Positions 33,525-45,500 of a DNA stretch of 57,538 nucleotides are shown here, one piece after another. Below the pieces are notes generated by a model, which was not told the origin of the DNA, searched no databases, and worked only from the letters and a program-made list of their open reading frames with translations. Where the stretch lies: NCBI GenBank assembly GCA_964581465.1, contig CAZOOP010000022.1:1-57538 (forward strand). The letters run 5' to 3'. The stretch comes from WJMB01 sp964581465. GTDB lineage: Bacteria; RBG-13-66-14. A program made the translations under genes and the position numbers. How positions within the stretch are numbered: the stretch's first letter is position 1; each line of letters begins with the position of its first letter.

Positions 33525-36500
33525 CTAGTAGTCCTCGGGCTCGGCGGGGCCACCGGCCGCCGGCAGGCTGATGGTGAAGGTGGTTCCCTCGCCCGGAGTG
33601 CTCTCGACCTTGATGTCGCCGTCGAAGTTGCGGATGATGCCGTAGCTGACCGAGAGGCCCAGTCCGGTGCCCTTGTGGCCCTTGGTGGTGAAGAAGGGGT
33701 CGAAGATGTAGGGCAGGTGCTCGCGGTCGATCCCGATACCGGTGTCGGCGATCCTTACCAGTACGCGGTCGCCCTGGACCTGGCTGGTCAGGCTGAGCGC
33801 CCCGCCCTCGGGCATGGCGTCCTGGGCGTTGGTGACCATGTTGAGCATTATCTGGCGGAACTGGTCCGGCGAGACCATCACCGTGGGCAGTTGGGGGTCG
33901 AGGTCCTTTTCAACACGGATATCGCGGCGTTCGAGCTGGATGCCGACCAGCAGCAGCAGGTCTTCGATGAGGCGGTTGAGGTTGGTGGAGCTGACGTTGG
34001 TGCTCTCGGGGCGGTAGAAGTCCAGCAGACCCTTGATGATACGGGCGATGCGCTGGATCTCCTCCTCGATGATGCCCAGCAGACGGTAGTTGTCGCCCTG
34101 TTCGTCGAAGTCCATCTTGGCGATCTGCAGGTAGTTCTTGATCACGCCGAGGGGGTTGTTGACCTCGTGGGCGATGCTGGCGGCCAGCTTGCCGGTGGCG
34201 GCCAGCTTTTCCGACTGCAACAGGGCCTTGCGCAGGTTTTCGATCTCCCGGGTGTCACGACCGATTCCCACCGAGCCGATGAAGCGGCCCTGGTGATCCA
34301 TGATCGGCGAGAGGGACAGCTCGACGGAGATCGGCGAGCCGCCGCGGCTGCGCACGTTGACCTGGGTGACGATGGTGCCGTGGCCCTGCATCATCCGGTG
34401 GGCCATCTCCTCGACCAGGGGCAGGTCCTTCTGGTAGTAGAGCATGCCGATCGGCTCGCCGATGAGTTCCTCCTCGGTGTAGCCCAGGGAGTCGGCGGCG
34501 GTGCGGTTGATGATCTCCAGGCGCCCCTCGGCGTCGCAGACGGTGATGAACTCGCCCGAGGAGTCGATGACGTCGCGCAGGTAGCGCCGGGCCGTGGAGA
34601 GCTGCTCGGTCTTGGCCGCGACCTCGCGCTCCAGATCGGCGCGGTAGTTGGCCATGGCCTCCTCGGCCCGCTTGCGCTCGGTAATGTCGTTGACCAGGGC
34701 GATCATGTACTGGACGGAGCCCTCGCGGCTGATGAAATCGATGGTGAACTCGACGGGGATCGCCCGGCCGTCCTTGGCGGCCATCATCAGCTCGGTGGGC
34801 TTACCGCTGAACAGCGAGAATTTCTCGCGGTAGCTCTGGGTGTCCAGGGTGCGGCCCAAAAGGTCGCCCATCCCCGTTTCTTCGTCATGCTCCTCGGGAA
34901 CGACGATCATGTCGTAGAAGCGGCGTCCCTCGAGCTCGCCCTCCTCGTAACCCAGGATTTGGGAGAGGGCCGGGTTGACGATGGTCAGCTCGCCGGCGCG
35001 GTTGGTCAGGCAGATGCCGATGGGCGATTTGCTCCAGATCGAGCGGTAGCGCTGCTCGCTTTCGGCCAGAGCCTCCTCGGCGCGGCGGCGCTCGGTGACG
35101 TCGACCAGGTTGCCCAGCACGGCGCTTTCGCCCTCCAGGGTGATCTGGCGCACACGGACGTCGACGGTGCGGATCTCGCCACTTTTGCGGCGGATATGCA
35201 GGCTGTACTCGCGGGGTTGGTCCTCGCCGCGACCCGCGGCCTTGCGGCGTTCGTTGACGAACTCCCGGTTTTCCTCAACGATCAAGTCGAAGGGGTTGAG
35301 TTCGAGGAGCTCCTCGCGGCTGTAACCGGTGATACGCTCCATCTGAGCGTTGACGAAAAGGAAAATATCCTCGGAGATGATGTAGACGCCGACCATCGCC
35401 TCCTCGGTGAAGGCGCGGTAGCGCTCCTCGCTTTCGCGCAGGGCCTCCAAGGCCTGCTGGCGCTTGGTGATGTCGATGGCGGTGCCGATGAACCAGCGCA
35501 CCTCGCCGTCGGGGTTGGGCAGGGGGATCAGGCGGATGTCGAAGTGGCGTCGACCGGCTCCTTTGCCGAAAGCCAGCTCGTAGGTGTGGACCTCGCCGTC
35601 GCGGATATGCTCGAAGCGGTTGCGCATACCCTGGACCTGGGCCTCGGAGGCGATGTCGACGATGCGCCGGCCGTTGTAGTATTCGGGCTCCTTGCCCTCC
35701 ACGGCGGCGAAGGGGCGATTGACCTGTTCGTAGTAGAGATAGCCCTCGTCGTCCAGGCGCATGCTCCAGAGCATGATGTCCATGTTGTCGAAGATGGCCT
35801 GGACCTCGCGGTGGTGGCGGTCGCGCTCGGCCTCGGCCCGACGCTGGTCGGTGATGTCGAGTTGGCGGCCCCAGACGCGCACCAGGTGGTCACCGATGAT
35901 CTCGCCGAACATGCTGGCGATGTACCAGCGCAGCTCACCTTCGCGCTCCTCGCTGAAGACCTGGTTGTCGAGGCGGCAGTCGTTGGCGACGAAACGTTTC
36001 AATTGATGCAGCAGGGCCGCCGGGTCACTGAGGTTGTCGCGCCAGGCGCCGCCCAGGAGCTCCTCGCGGGAGCGTCGCTGCATCTCGGCCAAGGCCTGGT
36101 TGCACTCCACGCAGACCCCGGCCAGTAGTTGTTCGACATTATCCTTGGTCAGTTCGCTCTTGGCCAGCGGAGGTATCTCGTAACACCAGACCCCCTCGGA
36201 GATGTGCTCGACGTAGTAGCGGGAGCGGCGCTCGGCGATCTCCCGGGTGTGCTCCAGCTCACCGGAGTAGAGGGCGAAAGCCAGGTCGACTGCCAACTCG
36301 GCCAGCAGGGTGCGCTCCTCGTCGTCGGGCCGCCGCTCCCCGCGAACACCGACGGCCAGGTAGCCGAAGGTCCGTTTATCGTACTCCAGCGGCACCGCCA
36401 CGTATCCCCCCTGGTCGGTGTCGCAGTGGTGACAATCGGAACATTCGCCGATGATGAGTTCGCCCTCGCCATGCATGCATTTCTTGATGCAGCGCGGCAG

Positions 36501-39500
36501 CTCCTTATCTCGCAGTGATGAAGCCTCCTCGGCGTCGATCTCCCCCGGACCGCGATAGGTCATCTGAACGGGCCGTCTCGCATCGTCGGTCAACACGATC
36601 CAGGCGCCGTCGTAGTGGCTGTGGGTCAGGTTATCGCAGGCCCCCTGGATCAGGCGCAGCGGGTCCTTCTCCACAGTGATGAGCTGGTTGATGTCGCGGA
36701 TGGCCCGCAGCGTCGAGTTGAGCTGGCGGATACGCTCCCGGGCCGCCCGACGCTCAGTGATGTCGCGGATGAGCACCAGGTCGGCCTTTTGGCCCATGTA
36801 GGTGATGGTCCCGGCGTTGAGCTCCAGGGGGATGCGCTCGCCGCTCTTGGTGACGCCCTCGATCTCGTAGATCCCGGGGACGTCCTCTTCGCGCATCCGC
36901 TGGGTGTAGTGGTCGGCGACGGTTTCGAGGAACTCCGGAGCGATGTAACGGGTGAACTCGGTGCCCAGGATCTCCTCGCGGGTGTAGCCGGCCATCCGCT
37001 CCATGGCCGTGTTGGCGAACTTGACCACCCCGTCCTGGATAATCAGCACGCCGTCGGTGGCCTGCTCGACCAGCGTGCGGTGCTTCTCCTCACTCTCGGC
37101 CAGAGCCTTGAGGTTGCTGGCCCGCAGCAGGGCCACCGCGGAGAGCCGGGCGAAGATGCGCAGCTTGTCCAGGTCGTCATCATTGTAGACCCGCCGTAGT
37201 TGGCCCACGGTCAACACGCCCAGCAGTTTGTCGCCGTCGGTTATCGGCTCGGCGATGACCGACTGGATGTTGTCGCTGTTGGTGTCGGTGCCGTTGATGT
37301 AGCTGACTCGACGCTCGGGGTCGTTGTAGTTGGCGAAATCCCCGCGGCGCTCCAGGGCCACGCGCCCGGCCAGGCCCTCGCCGAGCTTGAGACGGAACTC
37401 GTAGATCTTCTCCGGCTCGCCTGGTTTTTCGCTGTAGGCGTCGGTGTGGATCGGCCGCAGAACCTGCTCTTCCTCGTCGAAGATGTAGCAGATGTAGAAC
37501 AGCGACTCCAGCATGTGGGTGGCGTTGGCGCCGATGGTGGCCAGCACCTCGGTCAGGTTGTCGTTGTCGGCCAGGGTCAGCGTGGTCTCGTAGAGCCGTC
37601 GGTAGACCTGCTCGCTGTCGGCCAGGGCCGTGAGGTAGTCGTTGCGCTTGATGGCGATGGCCGCCAGGCGGGCGAAGACGCGGAGCTGGCTCAGGTCTTC
37701 GTCATCATAGCGCCGATCGAAGACGCCGCAACTGATCACGCCCAGCAGGTTGTCGCCGTCGACTACGGGTTCGGCCAGGATGCTCTGCTTTTCGTCGTCC
37801 TCGGGCGGCGTGCCGTCCACGTGTTTCATCGGGCGTTCTTCGTCGTCGAAGTTGGTGTAGCCGCCCCGGCGCCGCTGGGCCACCAGCCCGGCGAAGCCCT
37901 CGCCCGGCTTGAGCCGGAAGCCCAGCAGCTCCTCGCGGGATTCCGGGGTGGAGACCTCCAGCACGACGAGTTCGTCGCGGTGCTCGTCGTAACGGAAGAA
38001 CATGCAGAAGCGGGAGTCCAGGGTCTGCTTGGCCTGGGCGCAGATGGCGGCGGCGGCGGGTTGCAGCTCGGTTTCGTCGGCCAGCACCAGGGTGGTGTCG
38101 TAGAGGCGCCGGTAGGTCTCCTCGCCGGCGGCCAGCGCCGCCAGATAACGGGCGCGCTTGATGGCGATCTCGGCCTGACGGGTGAAGATCTGCAGCCGTC
38201 CCAGGTCGTCGTCGGTGAAGATGCGGTCCCGGGCGATCAGGGTCATCACGCCCAACAGCTCCTCATCGTTCATGATCGGCACCGAGATCAGCGAGTTGTG
38301 CGGCGTATGGTTGGCGGTGTCCGGGATGGTGGCGATGGGCCGTCGTCCCTCGTTGTAGTTCGAGTAGGCCGCCTTGCGTTGTCGGGCCACCAGACCGGTC
38401 AGGCCCATGTCCAGGGGAACCTCGAAGCCCAGGACCTCTTCGCGCTCCACGGACTCGTTGGTGTAGATCGGCATCAGCACCCGGCGCTCGGCGTCGAAAC
38501 GGTAGAAGATGCAGACCGCGGCGTCTATCAGCCGGGAGGCCTGCTCGCTGATCACCTCGATGGACTGGACCAGCTCCTCGGTGTCGGCCAGAGCCAGGGT
38601 AGTTTCGTAGACGCGGCGGTAAGTCTCCTCGCTCTCGCTGAGCGCTTCGGTGTTCTCGGCCCGTTTGGCGGCGATGGCGGCCATGCGGGCGAACAGCCGG
38701 ATCACCTCGTGGTCCTGCTCGTCGAAACGATCCTCGAGTTTGTGCAGCAGCATGGCGCCCAGACATTCCCGCCCGTGAAAGACCGGCTCGACGATCAGCG
38801 AGCTGTCCGTCGATTCAGTCTCATCGAGGCCGGGCAGGGGTCGCAGTTCGGCGGGCTTGGTGTCGTCTTGGCTATAGACGCCGCCACCGCCCTGTCTGAG
38901 GCAGTGCTTGACCAGCTCATCGCCCAGGACTATCGTGTAGTCCGCCAGCTTGTCCCGGGAGTCCTCATGGCTGGTCTCCAGGGGGCGCAGCCGGTGGGGG
39001 GCTGTATGGTAACGGTAGTAGGTGCAGGCGTCGGCCTCCAACAGCGTGGCGGCTCGCCGTACCAGGATGCCCAGGATCTCCTCGAGCTCGGTGCGATCGG
39101 CCAGGTCCATCATCGTCTCGTAGAGCACCCGGTAGGTGTTCTCCGAGTCGGCCAGGGCCTGCAAGTTGTCGGCGCGCTTGACGGCTATGGAGACCATGCG
39201 GGCGAAGATGCGCAGGATATCCTGGTCGCGGGCGTCGAAGCCATCGTGCAGCTTACTCAGCGTCAGCACGCCCACGACACGATTTCCGTCCTTGATCGGC
39301 TCGCAGATCAGCGATTCGAACTCGTCCAGTGTCGAGGCGGTCCCCGGGATCTGCCTGATCACCGAGCGGTCGCTGTCATCGCTGTTGACGTAAGAGCCCT
39401 CGCCGGTTAGGGCGGTGCGGCCGGTCAGGCCGAAGCCCAGCGGCACCCGGTAATCCATTACCTGCTCGTAGGTCTCCAAGGATGTGGTCTTGAGCGGGAT

Positions 39501-42500
39501 CAGGATTTCCCGGTCCGGCGGCAGGCGGTAGTAGGTGCAGTGCCGGGCGCCGAGCAGATCGCTGGCCTGGGGCACCAGGACGTCGAGGACGGCGTCCAGC
39601 TCGTTCTTGTCGGCCAGGGCCATCGTCGTATCGTAGAGGCTGCGGTAGGTTCGCTCGCTGGCCGCCAGGGCCTCCTCGGCGCGCTTGGTTTCGGTGATGT
39701 CGCGCACAACGCCGTTGTAGCTGCGCACCTCGCCTTGTTCGTCGAGCTCGAAGTCGCCGCGTTCGTTGACCCAGATCGTGTGGCCGTCGCGGTGGAGCAG
39801 GCGGTACTCCAGACTGAAGCGCGTCTGCTTGATCCGGTGGGAGGTGTGGACGTCGAGTTCGGCGTAGACCCGGTCCACATCGTCGGGATGGATCAGGTGC
39901 CGCCAGAACTCGCCGCCGCCCGCGAAGAACTCCTCCACGCTGTAGCCGGTCAGCTTCTCGCAGGAGGGGCTGACGAAGTCGTAGCTGCGGCTGCGGTAGT
40001 TGTAGCGGTAGATCAGGTCGGTTACGGCTCCGGCGAAACGCCGGAAGCGCAGCTCGCTGGCGGCCAGGCGCAGCTCGGTCTTCTTGCGCTCCGTGATGTC
40101 GGAGAGTATCCCGCTGGCCGCCACGGCCTCGCCGGTGTCGTTCCACTCGAAACGGATGGAGTGGCGCGCCCAGAACTCCCGGCCGTCCTTGCGCCGCATC
40201 CGGCTTTCCAGCACCAGGGGCTCCTCGGTGGGGCCGGCGGCGATGAACCTTCGCAGCTCGGCGAGGAAACCCTCGCGCTCCGCTTCGGGCAGGACGACGG
40301 CGTAGTCGTGGCCGGGGCGGGACATGACCTCCTCGACCTCGTAGCCCAGCACCCGTCGGACCGCCGGTGAGATGAACTCGATGCGGTCCTGGGCGATGTT
40401 GATGCGGTAGAGGACGTCGGCGACGTTCTCGGCGTACTGGCGCAGGGCCTCGCGGCTCTCGGCCAGGGCCCGCTCGGAGAGCATGCGCTGCAGGGCCACC
40501 GAGGCCTGATTGAGGAAGGTCTCGACGATGCCGCGTTTGTCGAGGCTGGAACCGCCGGGCAGCGCGATATCGACCATGCCGTAGAGCACGCCCTCGCGGA
40601 CCAAGCCCATGGAGGCCATCTGCTCGACGCCGAGGCCCTCTTTCAGCGCCTGGGCCAGGTCCCGATCCACACCCCACTTCTCCAGCACCCGGGGCTCGAA
40701 GGGGTAGAGCTGCAACTCGCCGCGCAGGCTTTTCTGGTTGCGTTCATCGGAGAGGGAGTACGTCATCCCCCGAGGATCGGTGCTGAAGTGACCGATAAGA
40801 TCCCGGACCCTTTCGTCGGCGCAGTCCAAGGCCCGGATAAGCATGGTTTGATTCTCGTTCTCGTACTCGGAAACGCTGACCAGGGCGCCGTCGAGCATCT
40901 CGCTGAGCCGGTGGGCCAGATAGCTGAACAGGTCAGCTCCGGGGTCCATCCGCACGAAGTCCAGGGCGGTATCGGTGAGGGTGGACAGATCGGAGATGTA
41001 CTTCAGCTCCTTCTGCTCGGCCAGCTTGCGCTCTGTGATGTCCTCGGTGAGGATCACCACCCGTTCGACCTCGCCCGCGTCATCGGTCAGAGCGTAGAAA
41101 TGCTGGGAGATCCATTGCGCCGCGTCGGGCAGTGGATCGTTGGGTTTGAGCTCGGGCAGGTAAAGGTGGCCGCCCTTCTCATAGATTTGGCGGATCTCCG
41201 GCAGATGCCCGGAGAGGTAGCGGTCCCGGTCGTCGAAGGCGAAGCCGTCGCGCTCGCGTAGGTCTTCTTCAATGTCGGTGTCTTGCTTGGCCCAGATGCG
41301 CTTCCAGGTCTCGTTGCAGACCAGCAAGCGGCCCTTGGGGTCGCGGACGCTGATGCCCATGGGCAGGTGCTCGATGACGGCGCGGTTGAAGCGCTCGCTT
41401 TCCCGCAGAGCCCGCTCGGCCAGGCGGCGTTCGGTGACGTCGGAGCCGGCGCCGATGAGATACTCCAACTCGCCGTCGTCGTCGAGCACGACGATGCCGT
41501 GATCGGCCCAGTAGCGCCAGGAGCCGTCCTTGGCCCGCACCCGATATTCGCTGTCGACATGTTCGCCGTCGCGGCGCGCCTCCCCGAGGCGCTGGAGCAT
41601 CCGCTCCCGGTCCTCGGGATGGATCAGGCCCCACCAGCCCTCGCCGCGGCGTTTGATCTCATCGGGGGTGTATCCCAGGATGGTATCGATGTCGCCGTAC
41701 CAAGCGAGGACGTCGTTCTTGGCGTCCCACTCGTAGATCACGTCGCTGGTGGCCCGGGCGGCCAGCTTGAAGCGCTCCTCGCTGCGCTTGAGGGCGGCCT
41801 CGGCCTGGAGCTCGTCGATGGCGTTGGCGATCTGGTGGGAGACCAGTTGAAGCAGGTCGCGGTCGGCTTCGTTGTAGGCCCGGGCGTCTGTGTAGCTCTG
41901 CACGGCCACCACGCCGAAGACCTCCTCGCCGCGCTTGAGCGGAACACCGAGCCAGATCAGCGGCCGGGCTAGTTCCTCGCGGGTGATGATCTCGCCCCGT
42001 TCATTGAGCTCGTCGAAGACGGCGCGATCGGCCAGCAGCGGTTCTCCGGTGCGTATCACGTAGTGGGAGTTCGTTTTCTCGGCCGGGACGCTCTCGAGCT
42101 CGGCGTAGGCTTCCTCGTCGTACTCATCGCGGAAGTAGGGGAAGCTCAGGGTGTTGTCGCTCTCGTCGTAGAGGGCGATGAAGAAGTTGGTCGTCTCGAG
42201 GATGCGCGAGAGGTTCTCATGGATGAGCGGGAAGAGCTCGTCCAGGCTGTCGCAGGTGTTAATCGAGGTGGCGATGTTGTAAAGGACGCTCTGGATCTCC
42301 TCGGCCCATTTCCGGTCCGAGATGTCCTGGAAGTTCTCCAGGATGTAGGTGCGCCCGTCGAGCTCGATACGGTTGGCGTTTTTCAGGATCGGGGTCCGGT
42401 TGCCGTCCTTGCCCTTGATGGTGGTGTCCATTCCCCGGAAGCTGTTCTTCTTCTCGGCCCAGATTGGGCAGAGCTTGGAGCGCGAGCCCTTGGGGCAGAC

Positions 42501-45500
42501 GATGTCGCAGAACTCGCCGACGAGTTCCTCACGGGAGTAGCCGGTTATCTCGCAGGTGCGCTCGTTGACGTCCTTGATGACGTAGTTCTCGTCGATGATC
42601 AGGATGCCCCCGGCGACGTTCTCGTAGAGGGTGCGGAAGCGGCGCTCGGATTCGCGCAGTTGGTTTTCGGCCAGCTTGCGTTCGCCGATGTCCCGGGCGA
42701 CGACGGCGAAGCCCTTTGGTTGCCCGTCGTCCTCGCGCAGCACGCTCAGGCTGATCTCGACCTGGACGGCTCGTTCGTTCGAGGTCAGGAAGCGCAGCTC
42801 CCGGTTGGCGAGCTGGCCGCTCTGGAGCACCTGGTCGAGGGCCTCCTCGGCCGCGGGGTGGTCTTCGGGGGCGATCCATTCCAGGAAGGGGCTTCCCAGG
42901 ATGTCCTCTTCTTCGGCCAGGTCGTACAGCCGCAGGGTGCCCGAGTTGACGTAGATGAAGCGGCCCTCGATGTCGGTGATGGTGATGGCGTCGGAAGAGG
43001 TTTGGATGGCGGTGGCCAGGCGCTCCAGCTCCTCCTCGGCCTCCTTGCGCTCGGTGATGTCGGTGGTGACGACGTAGCGGCTGCGTCGGCCGTCTTCATC
43101 GAGGCTGTGGGTGTAGCGGTTCTGGATGCAGCGCCGCCGGCCGTCGGGGCGCAGGATCCAGAACTCGAGCGATTCCAGTGGGGTGTCGTTCTCGATGGTC
43201 TCGCGGCGCAGCTTCTCCAGGCGCTCGCGCTCCTCGGGGGCGGCGATGTCGATCCAGGTGATGTTGCGCAGCACATCGTCGCGGCGACGGCCCAGGATAT
43301 CCAAGAGGCGGTCGTTGACGTAGACGACCTCGCCGTCCTCGATAATCGCCAGGCCGTCCTGGATGTTGTCGGCCATGCGACGGAAGCGCTCCTCGCTGTC
43401 CCGCAGGGCCTGCTGGGCCAGTTTGCGCTCGGTGACATCGGTGAGGATGCCGTTGTGGTAGAGCAGGCGGCCCTCGGCGTCGCGCACGGCTTGGATGTTG
43501 ATCAGGGCGATGAACTCGGAGTCGTCCTTGCGTCGCAGCCGGGCCTCGAAGTCGGCCACCCGGTCGTCCTCGGTCATCTTCTCCAGCAGTTCCCGGCGGC
43601 GCTCGGCGTCGACGTAGAACTCCACGGCGGGGATCCGCAGCATCTCCTCCTTGCTGGAGTAGCCGAAGATCTCGCACATCGCCGGGTTGGCTGAGACCAG
43701 GCGTCCCTCGGGGTTGACCCGGTAGACGCCCAGGGGGGCGTTCTCCTGCAGGCTGCGGTAGCGCCGCTCGGACTCGCGCAGGGCCTCCTCGGTGCGGCGG
43801 CGCTCGGTGATATCCCGGGCGATCAGCAGCACCGCCCAGGGCTCGCCTTCGCGCTCGATCATCGAGGAGTTGATTTCCATCAACAGGCACTCGTCGTCGC
43901 CGGCGGGCACCTCCTTTTCGTAGGAGAACACGCCGCGCTCGCCGGATTCCCGACGGCGGCGGCGTTCTTCGATGTCCTCCTTGGAGTCGTCGTTCAGGAA
44001 CTCCCCGATGGAGCGGCCGATCAACTCCGCGCTCTCCTGGCCCAGCTTCTCGGCGCAGGCCGGGTTGACGTAGATGATCCGGCCGTCCATGCCGTGGATG
44101 ATGATGATATCCTTGGCCGTCTCGGCCAGCAAGCGGTAGCGCTCCTCGCTCTCGGAGAGGGCGGCCTCGGCCAGGCGTCGATCGGTGATGTCCTCCACCG
44201 AGCCCTCGTAGTAGAGGACCCGGCCGGTGTCGTCCCTCACCAGCCGGGCGTTCTCGCGGACGTGGATCACGCTGCCGTCGAGCTTGGTCCAGCGGTACTC
44301 CCGGCCGTAGAGCTCGCCCTTCTCTTCCAGTTCGCTCCTGAAGTCTTCCCGGGATTCCTGGGGCTGGTAGCCGATGTCTTCCAGGTTGTGGGCCAGCAGC
44401 TCATCGAGGGAATCGAAGCCGACCATCTCGACCATGGTCCGGTTGGCCATCAGGAAGCGACCCTCGGGGGTGGTGCGGTAGAGTCCCACCGGGATGTTGT
44501 TGAAGACGCTGCGGAAGCGCTCCTCGGAGTCGGCGAGCTCCCGGGTGAGGCGGAGCTGCTCCAGGCTGCGCCCGATAAGCTCGGCGGCCACCCTGATCAG
44601 GTTGAAGTCGTCGCGGCTGAAAAGCTGGCGTGAGAGAACGGTCAGCGATCCGCTGATCCGGCCGCTGGAGTCGGTGAAGGGCACACCCAGCAGCGCCCGG
44701 GCGCCCAGGCGCTTGGCCGCCCGCCGAGTCAGCTTGCGCAGTGGGCTGGCTTCCTCGACCATGGCGTCGAGCATCTCCACGATCTCGGTCTGGACAACGG
44801 GTTCGTCCGGGGTGAAGTCCAGGCCGCAGACCGTGGGGTGTCCGCTGCGCATGGTGCGGCTGATGACCGTATTGCGGTTCAGGGGGATGGGCCAGTCGTC
44901 GAGGGGGCGGCCGATGAGCTTGTTGACGAACTCCAGCAGGCGTTGGTCGCTGCGGTGCTCGGTCATGATCAGCCGCTCGCCGTCGGGGGAGAGCAGGTTG
45001 ATGCTGACGAAGGTGGGGAAGGCGCGCTGGAGCAGATCGGCGGCCACGCTGAGCGCTTTGTCGCGGTCCCGAATCTCCAGGAAGCGCCGGGAGAGCTCGG
45101 CCAGCACCTCGCTCTGCTGGAGACGGCCCCGCAGCGACTCGGCCGCCTCCACGCTGCGGGTGATGTCGGAGCAGTTGCCCAGGATGGCCCGCTCGCCCCG
45201 GTAGGTGATCGGACGGGCGGCCACGCGCAGGATGGCCGTCTCGCCGTCCCGGCGCTGGATGCGCATCGTGTAGCGGTTGGGCACGTCGCGGCCGTCGAGG
45301 CGGTCTGACATCCGTTCCAGCAAGCGATCCCGGTCCTCGGGATGGGTCAGCTCACCGGTGTCGATCTCCAGCAGCTCCGTTTTGGAGTAGCCGGTGATGG
45401 AGCACATCTCGTCGTTGACGAATAGAAAGCGCCCCGGAGCGTCGTCGCTTTCGGGGGGCTGGAAGATGTAGACGCCTACCAGGGCCTCTTCGACCAGGGC

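Noticed and set aside
33360..36128. 922-residue plus-strand open frame opposite the giant kinase, and similar long frames at 37200-39410 and 42063-43694
   Set aside because: They mirror a high-GC gene on the other strand, consist of V/L/D/G/A-rich shadow sequence without any family motif, and lack ribosome sites.
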